Source: Mycolicibacterium sp. 018/SC-01/001
Lineage (GTDB): Bacteria; Actinomycetota; Actinomycetes; Mycobacteriales; Mycobacteriaceae
DNA: 64,000 nucleotides
Assembly: GCF_007096635.1 (NCBI RefSeq)
Contig: NZ_VKAA01000004.1
Span: 267,562 to 331,561, forward strand
Reading direction: 5' to 3'
Part shown: piece by piece, positions 26,753 through 34,877 of the stretch
Layout of the letters: every line of letters starts with the position of its first letter
How positions within the stretch are numbered: the stretch's first letter is position 1
Position numbers and translations under genes: made by a program
The notes under the pieces: generated by a model
Seen by the model: the letters and a program-made list of their open reading frames with translations, nothing else
Told to the model about the DNA's origin: nothing
Database searches by the model: none

Positions 26753-28348
26753 TCACCCTTTCTCGTGTTGAGCGCCCCTTGTAGGCGCTGACATGAGTTG
26801 GTCGTCTGCCACGTCGGATTCCGTACGTACCCACGAGGTGATGTAGGACACGATGTTCGGGTACACCCGCGCCACCGGCCAGAGCACCAGCCCGGTCATC
26901 AGACTGGCGAAACCATCGAGCAGTGAGGGCGGCACGTGATCGGGGTCCATCAGATCGTTCTCCCCGAGAGGCCCCGCGTCTCGGGAGACCATGAAGCGGG
27001 TGAACGAGCGCAGGGAGCGTCCGGTGCTGCGTGAGGCGTTGACCGCGGCCAGGAACGATCCTCGGCGCTCCAACTCCCGGCGGAACTCGGTGACCGACAC
27101 CCCGAGATGCTCGGCGACGAGATCATCTCGGGCCAGCAGGATCTCGTGTGCGACGTCGGCGCGCTCGCCCGCCTCGATCGCCACGTCACACTCGCTGTCG
27201 AACCCGAGCGACCGGTTGTTCAGATTCGACGAGCCGATCCGCAGGAGCCGGTCGTCGATGACCATCACCTTCGAGTGCACGTACACGGGCAATCCGCCGG
27301 TGGTCACGGGCCAGTAGACACCGAAACGGTTGTGCTCGTCGGCGTTCCAGAGTTTGCGGAGCAACCGTTCCCGCGCGCTGTCCATCGACGCCTCTTCGAG
27401 CCGGCTCTCCGAACTCCGCGGCAGCACGATGACGACCTCGGGGCCGTCGGGTTCACGCAGCCGGGCTGCGAGCGCATCGGCCAGGCGCCGGGACGCGAGG
27501 TACTGGTTCTCCAGGTAGATGACCTTGCGGGCGCTGGCGATCGCGGCGAGGTTCAGCGCTTCGACCTCGCGGACCTCCGCGCGCGGACCGAAGGAGGGCA
27601 GGGTCCGGGCGATCGCGACGTCGACGTCACGCACATCCGGGCTGAGCCCCCGCGGCCACGTCTCTCCCGTCGGGGACACCGGCTCGAGTTCGGTTCCGGT
27701 CGCATCGTGCCACCGCTGCCGCGCCTGGTCGGCGAGCACCCGCGCCGCGGCCTCGTCGACGACGGCGGCGACCTCGTGGCGCGGACCGTAGGTGTGCCCC
27801 GCGGTCGACCGGCCGCGGTCGTGGCGGGCGTGGTCGCGGCGATCCCAGCGGCCCAGGGTCAGGTCGATACCGCCGCAGAACGCGACGGCGTCGTCGACGA
27901 CGACGATTTTCTGGTGGTGCACCGCGCCGGTTGGCCGGGCGCCGTCGACGGCGAAGTGCATGCGCGGCAACGTGAGTCGATTGACCAGCGACACCGGGGT
28001 CAGGCCCCACCAGAATTCGTCGAGGGCAGGCAGCAACCGCAGATTGGATTTGAGCAGGTAGATCTCGAGCTCCGGGCGCCGCCACACCAGCCAGGTCAGG
28101 AACAGCCCGAGGGTGTCGGGGCCGCTGAGCGTCGAACCGGTCGGCTCGAATGCGGTGCGCGCGTCCAGATCCCAGCCGATCAGCATGATCCGGCGGCGTG
28201 CGCTCAGCATCGCCTCTTTGACGTAGTACAGATAATCCGCACCGTCGACGAGCCGGGCGAAACGACCGGCGCGTTCACTGCGCCAGCACGTCACGCCCGG
28301 CTGGAGGACGGGGCCGGGAACCTCGTCGTCGTGCGGGTCATCGCTCAT
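26753..28348 (-). CDS. phospholipase D-family protein
   Basis: 531 residues with two HKD motifs: HHQKIVVVDDAVAFCGGID near residue 143 and HSKVMVIDDRLLRIGSSNL near residue 355. Each HKD supplies half of the active site for a phosphatidyl-transfer or hydrolysis reaction, as in phospholipase D and cardiolipin synthase. There is no signal peptide; a hydrophobic stretch near the C-terminus (GFASLMTGLVLWPVARVY) may touch the membrane. It overlaps the upstream DUF6286 gene by four bases and precedes csbD, so it belongs to an envelope-stress-like operon. Confidence 0.9.
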   Translation of the reverse strand: MSDDPHDDEVPGPVLQPGVTCWRSERAGRFARLVDGADYLYYVKEAMLSARRRIMLIGWDLDARTAFEPTGSTLSGPDTLGLFLTWLVWRRPELEIYLLKSNLRLLPALDEFWWGLTPVSLVNRLTLPRMHFAVDGARPTGAVHHQKIVVVDDAVAFCGGIDLTLGRWDRRDHARHDRGRSTAGHTYGPRHEVAAVVDEAAARVLADQARQRWHDATGTELEPVSPTGETWPRGLSPDVRDVDVAIARTLPSFGPRAEVREVEALNLAAIASARKVIYLENQYLASRRLADALAARLREPDGPEVVIVLPRSSESRLEEASMDSARERLLRKLWNADEHNRFGVYWPVTTGGLPVYVHSKVMVIDDRLLRIGSSNLNNRSLGFDSECDVAIEAGERADVAHEILLARDDLVAEHLGVSVTEFRRELERRGSFLAAVNASRSTGRSLRSFTRFMVSRDAGPLGENDLMDPDHVPPSLLDGFASLMTGLVLWPVARVYPNIVSYITSWVRTESDVADDQLMSAPTRGAQHEKG

Positions 28349-28890
28349 CGCACGACGGTTCCCGCCTTGGTGTCGACGCGCAGGACCGTACGGAAGGCCA
28401 CGCCCTCGCCGAGCATCATGGCCGCGGTGCCGACCACCTCGTCAGCGGCCCTGACGGAAGCAGGCAGACCGGAACGCGCCGGCACCCGCGCGGTCAGCGT
28501 GACGGTGGGGCGCCCCCGTTGCCGAGTGGCGCTGCCGGATGCCTTGGTGACAGCGGGATCCGCGGCCAGCACATCGGCAGCCACGGACGCCACCGATGTC
28601 GCGTCGGCGGTCGAGGCGGCGTCACCGGTCAGGTCCACCCGTGCGGCCTTCGGGGGCCAGCGGTGAGCGGCCAGCCACCGCAACGCCAGCAGGATCGCGA
28701 CGACCCCGGCGCCCAGCAGTGCCCAGGACCACCAGGACGCGACCGTCCAACTCGACAGCGGTGTTTTCAGGGGGCGACCGCCGCCCAGATCCCCTCGAAC
28801 CCAGGCGACGGCCGCCAGACCGAGGGCGACCAGAGCGATGCCGGCCAGCAGAGTCACGACGCGGTCGAACGCGACAGCGGCGCGGGTCAT
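28345..28890 (-). CDS. DUF6286 membrane protein
   Basis: 181 residues. Two N-terminal transmembrane helices (about 15-32 and 50-68) are followed by a soluble domain with alternating hydrophobic beta pattern ending KAGTVVR. The layout and context match the AmaP/DUF6286 proteins that accompany Asp23 proteins in actinobacteria. It overlaps its neighbours by four bases on each side. It probably anchors the Asp23 proteins to the membrane, by analogy with Staphylococcus AmaP; this is inference. Confidence 0.75.
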   Translation of the reverse strand: MTRAAVAFDRVVTLLAGIALVALGLAAVAWVRGDLGGGRPLKTPLSSWTVASWWSWALLGAGVVAILLALRWLAAHRWPPKAARVDLTGDAASTADATSVASVAADVLAADPAVTKASGSATRQRGRPTVTLTARVPARSGLPASVRAADEVVGTAAMMLGEGVAFRTVLRVDTKAGTVVR

Positions 28891-29471
28891 GAGATCTCCT
28901 CCGTTCGGGTGCGGACGACGACGCGTGGCGGACTCTGCAGCGGGCTGAGCCTGCGTGTCACCGCATCGGTGATGATGCCGCGCACCGCGTCTCGGTCGTC
29001 ACGCGTGACGCGGCAACGAATGACGACGCGGCGCCGCGAGGACGTCGCCCGCGCGTCGACCACGCCGGGAACGTCACGCGCCGCGGCGCCCGCGAGTGCG
29101 GCCACTCCGTCGACGGTCAGGTACATCGGTGTCTGCGCGGTCACCGCGACGGCCGTACGGCGGCGGGGCTTGAGCGCCAGCACGATCAGCGCCAGGCCGA
29201 CCAGTACTGCTGCGACGCCGGCGACGGTCAACCAGTCTGCGGCCTCGAATCCGTCCACGGCGTCGGCGACAGCGGGCAGCCACGTCGAACCCGACGCCCA
29301 GCCGAGACCGACGATGGCATCGCGAACCGCGACGACGCCGAGCGCGGCCAGCAGGATCGCCAGGACGACCGCGACCTTGCTCGCGGCGGCCGCGGCGACG
29401 GGCACCGGGGCGGGACGCACCGACACCGGCTGCGACGCAACGGTTTCCGTTGCCTTCTCAGCGGTTGTCAT
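28887..29471 (-). CDS. DUF6286 membrane protein, second copy
   Basis: 194 residues, the same plan as the gene at 28345: a Pro/Ala-rich N-terminus, two membrane helices (about residues 33-55 and 80-103) and a C-terminal domain with RRRVVIRCRVTRDDRDAVRG. The two are adjacent and probably arose by tandem duplication. ATG 29471 overlaps the upstream Asp23 gene by four bases; the longer frame upstream lies in that gene. Function unknown beyond the Asp23 context. Confidence 0.75.
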   Translation of the reverse strand: MTTAEKATETVASQPVSVRPAPVPVAAAAASKVAVVLAILLAALGVVAVRDAIVGLGWASGSTWLPAVADAVDGFEAADWLTVAGVAAVLVGLALIVLALKPRRRTAVAVTAQTPMYLTVDGVAALAGAAARDVPGVVDARATSSRRRVVIRCRVTRDDRDAVRGIITDAVTRRLSPLQSPPRVVVRTRTEEIS

Positions 29472-29857
29472 GACACCTTCCTCTCGGTACTGGGCGGCAG
29501 GATGGCCGCCACGTGCACCGTCACGGCGTCCACTGCCAATCCGGCGTGGTCGCGAAGTGCGGTCGTGATGCGACCGCGGGCGTCGGCCGACAGCGCGGCC
29601 AACGGCCGGCCCCATTCCGCGGCGACCTCGACCGCCGTGCGGACGTGATCTCCGGCGACGACGGCGTCGACACGCGGCAGGTCATGGCCGACCAGATTGC
29701 TCAGCGCCCTGCCGTGCCGTCGCACCCCCGGGGTGGTCAGCACAGCCGCCTCCACCAGGTGCTCGATCGCGCGATCGCGGACCCGGAGGCTCCCGCGGTC
29801 ACCGGGATCGGTGACCGCGGTCGCCTCGTCGACGACGGTCGCGCCCGTCTCAGCCAC
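29468..29857 (-). CDS. Asp23/Gls24 (DUF322) family protein
   Basis: 129 residues. A domain like alkaline shock protein Asp23: RVRDRAIEHLVEAAVLTTPGV near the N-terminus, then VDAVVAGDHVRTAVEVAAEWG and VDAVTVHVAAI. It is more diverged than the homologue at 30065. The GTG start at 29857 overlaps the stop of the 59-residue membrane gene by eight bases. It is presumed cytosolic, tethered at the membrane by partners. Confidence 0.75.
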   Translation of the reverse strand: MAETGATVVDEATAVTDPGDRGSLRVRDRAIEHLVEAAVLTTPGVRRHGRALSNLVGHDLPRVDAVVAGDHVRTAVEVAAEWGRPLAALSADARGRITTALRDHAGLAVDAVTVHVAAILPPSTERKVS

Positions 29858-30029
29858 GGCCCCGGCCCTGCAGCCAGGTCGTCACGTCGAACTCGCCGTC
29901 GCGCTGGCCGCCGATCACGTAGCCGATCGCCCCCAGCACGAGCGCTATGAGGAAGCCGGTGAGCCCACCGGCCGCAGCGGCCACTCCGAGAAGCACCCCG
30001 GCCAGCATGCCGACTGTTGCTGTGGTCAT
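29850..30029 (-). CDS. 59-residue two-helix membrane protein in Asp23 operon
   Basis: Short gene missed by length filters. It encodes 59 residues with two hydrophobic helices (about 5-22 and 24-41) separated by GG, then GGQRDGEFDVTTWLQGRGRG. This resembles the DUF2273-type small membrane proteins found between Asp23 genes. ATG 30029 has a nearby purine-rich site (GGAGAGAAACG). Its coding overlaps the start of the downstream Asp23 gene. A membrane tether for Asp23 is plausible. Confidence 0.75.
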   Translation of the reverse strand: MTTATVGMLAGVLLGVAAAAGGLTGFLIALVLGAIGYVIGGQRDGEFDVTTWLQGRGRG

Positions 30030-30064
30030 CGTTTCTCTCCTGTCGCCTCGGTCGTCTACTCAGG

Positions 30065-30511
30065 TCACTCGACCCGGGCCGAGCGGTCCTCGGTGTCCTT
30101 GTCCGTGTCGTCGTCGGGCACGTGCACGTCGTGGACGGTGATGTTCACCTCGACGACCTCCAGCCCGGTCATGCGCTCCAGTGCGGCGATGACGTTACGA
30201 CGGATACCCGCTGCCACGTCAGAGATCGAGACCCCGTATTCGGCGACGATGTCCAGGTCGATCGCGGCCTGCTTCTCGCCGACCTCGACCGAGACACCCT
30301 GGGAGTAATTGGTGGAGGCGCCGGGGATGCGGTCGCGCAGGGCGCCGACGGCGCGGCTGGCGTTGCCGCCGAGGTCGTGCACGCCGTGGACCTCGCGTGC
30401 CGCCAGGCCGGCGATCTTGGAGACCACGACATCGGCGATGGTGGTGGAGCCCTGGGTGGTCACGAGCGGGCCGGTGGCGGCCTTGGCAACGGTGGTGCTG
30501 GGGGTCGTCAT
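30065..30511 (-). CDS. Asp23/Gls24 family envelope stress protein
   Basis: 148 residues. Canonical Asp23: IADVVVSKIAGLAAREVHGV near residue 25, AIDLDIVAEYGVSISDVAAG near residue 85, and an acidic tail. It is the promoter-proximal gene of the seven-gene operon 30511 to 26576. A strong ribosome site (GTAGGAGGAAC) precedes the ATG. In Firmicutes Asp23 is a membrane-tethered cytosolic protein linked to cell-envelope stress; the mycobacterial role is not established. Confidence 0.9.
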   Translation of the reverse strand: MTTPSTTVAKAATGPLVTTQGSTTIADVVVSKIAGLAAREVHGVHDLGGNASRAVGALRDRIPGASTNYSQGVSVEVGEKQAAIDLDIVAEYGVSISDVAAGIRRNVIAALERMTGLEVVEVNITVHDVHVPDDDTDKDTEDRSARVE

Positions 30512-30573
30512 GATGTTCCTCCTACGGTGAAGTGTCGGTGTTCGTACACGTCTTCAGTCGTGGGTCGGGGTCT

Positions 30574-30590
30574 GATCCGAATGCCGGATC
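30574..30590. promoter_or_regulatory. small inverted repeat in divergent promoter region
   Basis: GATCCG and CGGATC form a perfect six-base inverted repeat with a five-base spacer, about 60 bases upstream of the asp23 start, in the 223-base gap between asp23 and the membrane protein at 30735. It could be an operator. I could not identify a convincing -10/-35 pair. Confidence 0.25.
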
Positions 30591-30734
30591 GGTGTAATCC
30601 CGCACACATGACGGCTCGGCACCTCCGCGAGCAAATGCTCAGCAGTGGCCATTACCCCGTCCCGGACCACGGCCAAACCGTCGTCACCGACTCGTCAGAC
30701 CACCCACGGTGTCGCGGTCCCTAGGCTGTCGGGG

Positions 30735-32090
30735 ATGTCTGTGTCTCGCAGAGAAGTCGTGGCCGTCACCGTCGCGGTGGTCCTCGTGGCGGCCGCCTTC
30801 GTGGTGCCGCACCTGCACCTGCCCGTCGTGACCCCGTTGCTGAACGCGGACCCGCAGCGGTTCCGCGATTTCGCCGACACCGCCCCGATCTTCGGGTGGT
30901 GGAACGCCCACGTCGGCCCCGGCACCGTCCCCGCCGTCCTGATCGGACTCGCCGCGATCGTCTGGGGACCCACCGTGGCCGCCCGGCTGCCGTGGCGGGT
31001 GCTGCCGTGGGCGGCGTGGGCGACGTCGGCCGCGTGGGCGTTCAGCCTGGCGATGGTCGACGGGTGGCAGCGCGGCTTCGCGGGGCGGCTGACCGCGCGG
31101 CACGAATACCTGCGCCAGGTGCCGACGATCGATGACGTCGGCGAGGCCGTCCGCACGTTCGCGAGCCGCATCCTCGACTACCAGCCCGACTCGTGGATCA
31201 CCCACGTGTCCGGTCATCCCCCGGGGGCACTGCTGACCTTCGTGTGGCTGGACCGCATCGGGCTCGGCGGCGGCGCATGGGCCGGGCTGCTGTGCCTGCT
31301 GGCCGGCTCGAGCGCCGCGGCCGCGATCGTCGTGGCGGTGCGCGCGCTCGGCGACGAGGACATCGCCCGCCGGGCCGCCCCGTTCGTCGCGGTCGCGCCG
31401 ACGGCGATCTGGATCGCCGTGTCGGCCGACGGCTACTTCGCCGGCGTCGCGGCGTGGGGCATCGCCCTGCTGGCGCTCGCGGTCACCGGATCGGTTCGCT
31501 GGCCCGTGGTCGCGGCGGCGGGCGCCGGGCTGCTGCTGGGGTGGGGCATCTTCTGCAACTACGGCCTGGGCTTGATGGCGCTGCCCGCGGTCGCGGTGCT
31601 GATCAGCGCGCGCAGCCGGCGCTCGGCGCTGACCGCTCTGGTACCCGCGGTGCTCGGCGCACTGGCTGTGGTCGCGGCCTTCGCCGCAGCGGGTTTCTGG
31701 TGGCTCGACGGCTACCACCTGGTGCAGGAACGCTATTGGCAGGGCATCGCGAACGATCGGCCGTTCGCCTACTGGGGGTGGGCCAACCTCGCGTCGGTGG
31801 TGTGTGCGATCGGGCTGGGTAGCGTCGCGGGGCTCAGCCGGGTGGTCGACCTCAGCGCGCTGCGCCGTCGCAGCGGAGTGCATCTGGTGGTGCTGGGCGC
31901 GCTGCTGGCCATCGTCGCCGCCGATCTGTCGCGATTGAGCAAGGCGGAGACCGAGCGCATCTGGTTGCCGTTCATGGTGTGGTTGGTGGCGTCGGCGGCG
32001 CTGCTGCCCCGCCCGTCACACCGCTGGTGGTTGGCGCTCAACGTGATCGGCGCCCTGGCCGTCAACCACCTGATCCTGACGAACTGGTAG
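30735..32090 (+). CDS. polytopic membrane protein (Rv0541c-like, possible glycosyltransferase C fold)
   Basis: 451 residues with about ten transmembrane helices. An early periplasmic loop contains DPQRFRDFADTAPIFGWWN, and later HVSGHPPGALLTFVWLDRIG sits where GT-C glycosyltransferases have a loop after the first helices. The match to Rv0541c, an uncharacterised integral membrane protein, is by recall and by position next to the Rv0539/Rv0540-like genes. ATG 30735 (GGGGATG) is chosen because the membrane helix follows directly. It may transfer a sugar from a polyprenyl phosphate; this is inference. Confidence 0.8.
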   Translation: MSVSRREVVAVTVAVVLVAAAFVVPHLHLPVVTPLLNADPQRFRDFADTAPIFGWWNAHVGPGTVPAVLIGLAAIVWGPTVAARLPWRVLPWAAWATSAAWAFSLAMVDGWQRGFAGRLTARHEYLRQVPTIDDVGEAVRTFASRILDYQPDSWITHVSGHPPGALLTFVWLDRIGLGGGAWAGLLCLLAGSSAAAAIVVAVRALGDEDIARRAAPFVAVAPTAIWIAVSADGYFAGVAAWGIALLALAVTGSVRWPVVAAAGAGLLLGWGIFCNYGLGLMALPAVAVLISARSRRSALTALVPAVLGALAVVAAFAAAGFWWLDGYHLVQERYWQGIANDRPFAYWGWANLASVVCAIGLGSVAGLSRVVDLSALRRRSGVHLVVLGALLAIVAADLSRLSKAETERIWLPFMVWLVASAALLPRPSHRWWLALNVIGALAVNHLILTNW

Positions 32091-32483
32091 GAACCGCCGC
32101 GCCACGAGCCAGATCGGCACACACACCCACACCACGGCCACCGCGATCCAGAAGCCGGTCACGTAGTCGCGGTCGAGAACCGTCATGTTGTCCGGCCGCA
32201 TACCCGGCTTGTCGTACACCGGCACCGCCAGCAGCGCCAGCACCACAGTGCACAGCGCGGCGATGCCCACCGGTGCCCGCCAGACCGCCGGAACCAGCCG
32301 ACGGCCCGCGAAACCCAGTGCGGCGCACAGAGGGGCGAACACGAAGTCGTGCAGGACGACGCCGGCAGCCGCCCAGATCGCGATCCGTATCAGCACCGCC
32401 GGGGAGAAGTCGACCAGCAGCAGCGCGCCGTACGCCGCCAGCACGACCCCGACGACCACCAGCACCGCCCGTACCGCCGTCAC
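32016..32483 (-). CDS. four-helix membrane protein at end of oxidoreductase operon
   Basis: 155 residues with four hydrophobic segments (about 5-22, 30-50, 70-88 and 110-130) and a charged C-terminus. GTG 32483 overlaps the stop of the molybdopterin oxidoreductase gene by four bases, so the two are translationally coupled. The last 25 codons overlap the 3' end of the opposing membrane gene by 75 bases, which may mean an extended C-terminus. I do not recognise a family. It is possibly a partner of the oxidoreductase. Confidence 0.7.
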   Translation of the reverse strand: MTAVRAVLVVVGVVLAAYGALLLVDFSPAVLIRIAIWAAAGVVLHDFVFAPLCAALGFAGRRLVPAVWRAPVGIAALCTVVLALLAVPVYDKPGMRPDNMTVLDRDYVTGFWIAVAVVWVCVPIWLVARRFLPVRQDQVVDGQGADHVERQPPAV

Positions 32484-33586
32484 GGCACCACCTCGATCCG
32501 CGTCAGCCACTTGGTCTGCAGCACACCGGGTCTCGATGGCGCGATCAGGCGGCACGGGTACCCGTGATCGAGGTCGAGCGTCTGACCGTTGAGCTGCAGC
32601 GCGATCAGCGTCATGTCGTCACGGGCGTGCCGGGCCGGTAAGACGGTGCGTGAGTAGGGCCCCGGGCCCTCCAGCGAGATCATCCGCACGTCCGACTCCG
32701 GTGCCGCTCCCACCGCGGCGAGGAGCTGCGTGAGCACCACACCGGTCCACTGCGCGTCGGCGCTCCACCCCTCCACACACGCGATCGGCAGCCGGTGGGT
32801 GCTCTGCGGCAGCGCGGCGAGTTCGGCGACGCTGAACGCGCGGCTGCGGGTGCCGTTGACGACGGTGAGCCGATAGCCGGGTGCTTGCGCCGCGCGGATC
32901 ACGCCGGCCGCGATCGCGGATCGGTTCACCGGAACGCCTTGCGGCCCTTGCCCGGACCGCGGCGCCAGTACCGAGAGCTTGCGCAGCAGCGGGACCGTCT
33001 GCCCCGCGGTGACCACGGTGGCCGCCGCGACCGCCAGCCACGTTCCGACCAGCACGGTGCGCCGCGACGGACCGGGGCCCTGGCCGGCGGGCTCGTCGAG
33101 CGGCTCCCCCAGCGCGCGCCGGATCACCGGCAGCTTCACACCGATGTGCACGACGACCGCGCCGATCGCGACATAGGCGACGGCGTAATGCGCTGTGGTG
33201 AAGAAGAACCCGAAGACATACCACTGCGCGGTGTTGAGCAGCCCGGTGCTCAACTGGAAGATCATCGACGCGACCAGCACGAGAATGGACAGCCGTTCCA
33301 GAGCACGCACCGGCCCGCCGAACAGTGGGCGCTCGAACAGCTTGGGCCACACCGACCACAGCTTGACCACGAGCAACGGGATCGCGGCGATGCCGCTGAT
33401 GACGTGCAGCCCCTGCGTGAGGCGGTAGAGCCACACCGGCCGGGTGGGCCACCAGAACCACGGCTGCGGATGCTGGATCAGGTGACTGAGCAGACCGGTG
33501 AGAAAGCAGATCGCCACGGCGACACCGAGAGCCAGCCCCACCCGGGCCGTGATCGCGGTGCCGCGCAGCGTCGAGAAGCGGGTCAC
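32480..33586 (-). CDS. membrane cytochrome b-like / molybdopterin (sulfite-oxidase-fold) oxidoreductase fusion
   Basis: 368 residues in two parts. Residues 1-180: five or so membrane helices with histidines (SHLIQHPQPW, GLHVISG, TTAHYAVAYVAIG, VVHIGVKL), resembling a cytochrome b561/DUF4405-type heme domain. Residues about 185-368: a further helix after SRRTVLVG, then a sulfite-oxidase-like molybdopterin fold, with the likely Mo-ligand Cys in PIACVEGWSADAQWTGV and HGYPCRLIAPSRPG near the end. Fusing the electron donor to the Moco enzyme is unusual: MsrP/MsrQ and YedY/YedZ keep them separate. GTG 33586 overlaps the preceding methyltransferase stop. Confidence 0.82.
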   Translation of the reverse strand: MTRFSTLRGTAITARVGLALGVAVAICFLTGLLSHLIQHPQPWFWWPTRPVWLYRLTQGLHVISGIAAIPLLVVKLWSVWPKLFERPLFGGPVRALERLSILVLVASMIFQLSTGLLNTAQWYVFGFFFTTAHYAVAYVAIGAVVVHIGVKLPVIRRALGEPLDEPAGQGPGPSRRTVLVGTWLAVAAATVVTAGQTVPLLRKLSVLAPRSGQGPQGVPVNRSAIAAGVIRAAQAPGYRLTVVNGTRSRAFSVAELAALPQSTHRLPIACVEGWSADAQWTGVVLTQLLAAVGAAPESDVRMISLEGPGPYSRTVLPARHARDDMTLIALQLNGQTLDLDHGYPCRLIAPSRPGVLQTKWLTRIEVVP

Positions 33587-34212
33587 GCGGCGGCGAGGGA
33601 GGCGACCACCCTCGTACCGATGTGCCTGATCCCGGCGACCGCAAGACCGACCTCGCCGGCCAGTGCCGGCATGCTGTCGATCCCGACCGAGGCCCACCTG
33701 AACCACGGACCGATCGTGTGCGCGGATTCCAGACGCACCCAGCTGACATCGATTCCGATTGCTGCAGAATCGAATTCGGCCAGACACCGGCCACCGCTGC
33801 GCAACAATTCGGCCGCCCGGCGCAGCACCCGCGCCGGGTCGCCGCCGAGCCCGACGTTGCCGTCGGCCAACAGAACCGTCTGCCACCGCCCGGTTCCGGG
33901 CAGCGGCTCGAACAGGTCGCGGTGCAATGCGGGCGCACCGCTGCTGCGCGCCAGCCGCACGGCGGTGGCCGAGAGATCAACGCCGAGCGCCGGCACCCCG
34001 CGCTGCACCAGGTGCGACACCAGACGCCCTGGCCCGCAACCCAAATCGATCGTCGGGCCTTCGCACATGTCGACGACCGCGGTGTCGAAGCGATCGTCGG
34101 CATGCCTGCCGCCCAACCAGCTGTGCACCGGCAACCGGCTCACCCGGCCGTCGTCGCGGCGCACCCAACATCGTTCCCCGGTCAGGGCTCGGTCGTAGAG
34201 CTGTCCGAACAT
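33583..34212 (-). CDS. class I SAM-dependent methyltransferase (paralogue of the gene at 3237)
   Basis: 209 residues beginning MFGQLYDRALTGERCWVRR, with SAM motif I CEGPTIDLGCGPGRLV near residue 55, and a VLLADGNVGLGGDP segment. It is homologous along its whole length to the methyltransferase at 3237-3869. ATG 34212 overlaps the DUF2064 stop by one base (TGATG). It is the third gene of the operon GT2/DUF2064/methyltransferase/oxidoreductase/membrane protein. Substrate unknown; a glycolipid or its polyprenyl carrier would fit the neighbours. Confidence 0.85.
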   Translation of the reverse strand: MFGQLYDRALTGERCWVRRDDGRVSRLPVHSWLGGRHADDRFDTAVVDMCEGPTIDLGCGPGRLVSHLVQRGVPALGVDLSATAVRLARSSGAPALHRDLFEPLPGTGRWQTVLLADGNVGLGGDPARVLRRAAELLRSGGRCLAEFDSAAIGIDVSWVRLESAHTIGPWFRWASVGIDSMPALAGEVGLAVAGIRHIGTRVVASLAAA

Positions 34213-34877
34213 CAGGCCTCCACCGTCGCTGTGATCCGGGCGAACCGCGAGCCCGCCGGGCAGGCGCTGCGCACCGCGTCGACGTCGGCGATCGTGTCGA
34301 CGTCGGCGAGTTCGGTGACCAGCCCCACGGACAATCCGGTGTCCCGCAGGGCGCTCAGCGTTACAGCACCGGTGTCGGGCGCCGACATCGGCACCGCCCG
34401 CAGACACTCGGCGTACGCGGCGTCGCGGACCCCGAGCACCCACCAGCCGCCGTCGGCGGCCAACCCGAGCGTCGCATCGTCGACGGCCAGCCCGCGCACA
34501 CACTCGGCCAGTAGATCCGGGGTCACCTGGGGGGTGTCCATCCCGATCTGCACCACCGCCGTCGTCCCCGTCGCTGCGGCCGCATCGCGGTGGGCGTTGG
34601 CGAGTCGATCGGCGAACCCATCACCTCGCTGGTCGACCACGACGAAATCCGCGAGCCTGGTCCGGATCTCCGCCGAGCGGGCGGCCGCATCCAGATCGCC
34701 GGTCATCGCGACCACCCGCGCTTCGGCCGGGCTCGACGCCACCGCGTCGAGAGTGTCGAGCAGCGCCGCCGCAGCGATCTCCGCCGCCGCAGCATCACCG
34801 ACCGTGGCCGCCAGCCGCGTCTTCGCCAGCCCGGCAACCGGTGCCTTGGCCACCACGAGCAGACAGGTACCCGTCAC
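34212..34877 (-). CDS. DUF2064 (TIGR04282) glycosyltransferase-like protein
   Basis: 221 residues. VVAKAPVAGLAKTRLA at the N-terminus and IGMDTPQVTPD in the middle are the nucleotidyl/GT-A features of DUF2064, a family related to nucleotide-diphospho-sugar transferases. It corresponds to Rv0540. GTG 34877 overlaps the preceding GT2 gene by four bases. In other bacteria this family travels with GT2 enzymes in the same way, suggesting a shared sugar-transfer task, not yet defined. Confidence 0.85.
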   Translation of the reverse strand: MTGTCLLVVAKAPVAGLAKTRLAATVGDAAAAEIAAAALLDTLDAVASSPAEARVVAMTGDLDAAARSAEIRTRLADFVVVDQRGDGFADRLANAHRDAAAATGTTAVVQIGMDTPQVTPDLLAECVRGLAVDDATLGLAADGGWWVLGVRDAAYAECLRAVPMSAPDTGAVTLSALRDTGLSVGLVTELADVDTIADVDAVRSACPAGSRFARITATVEA

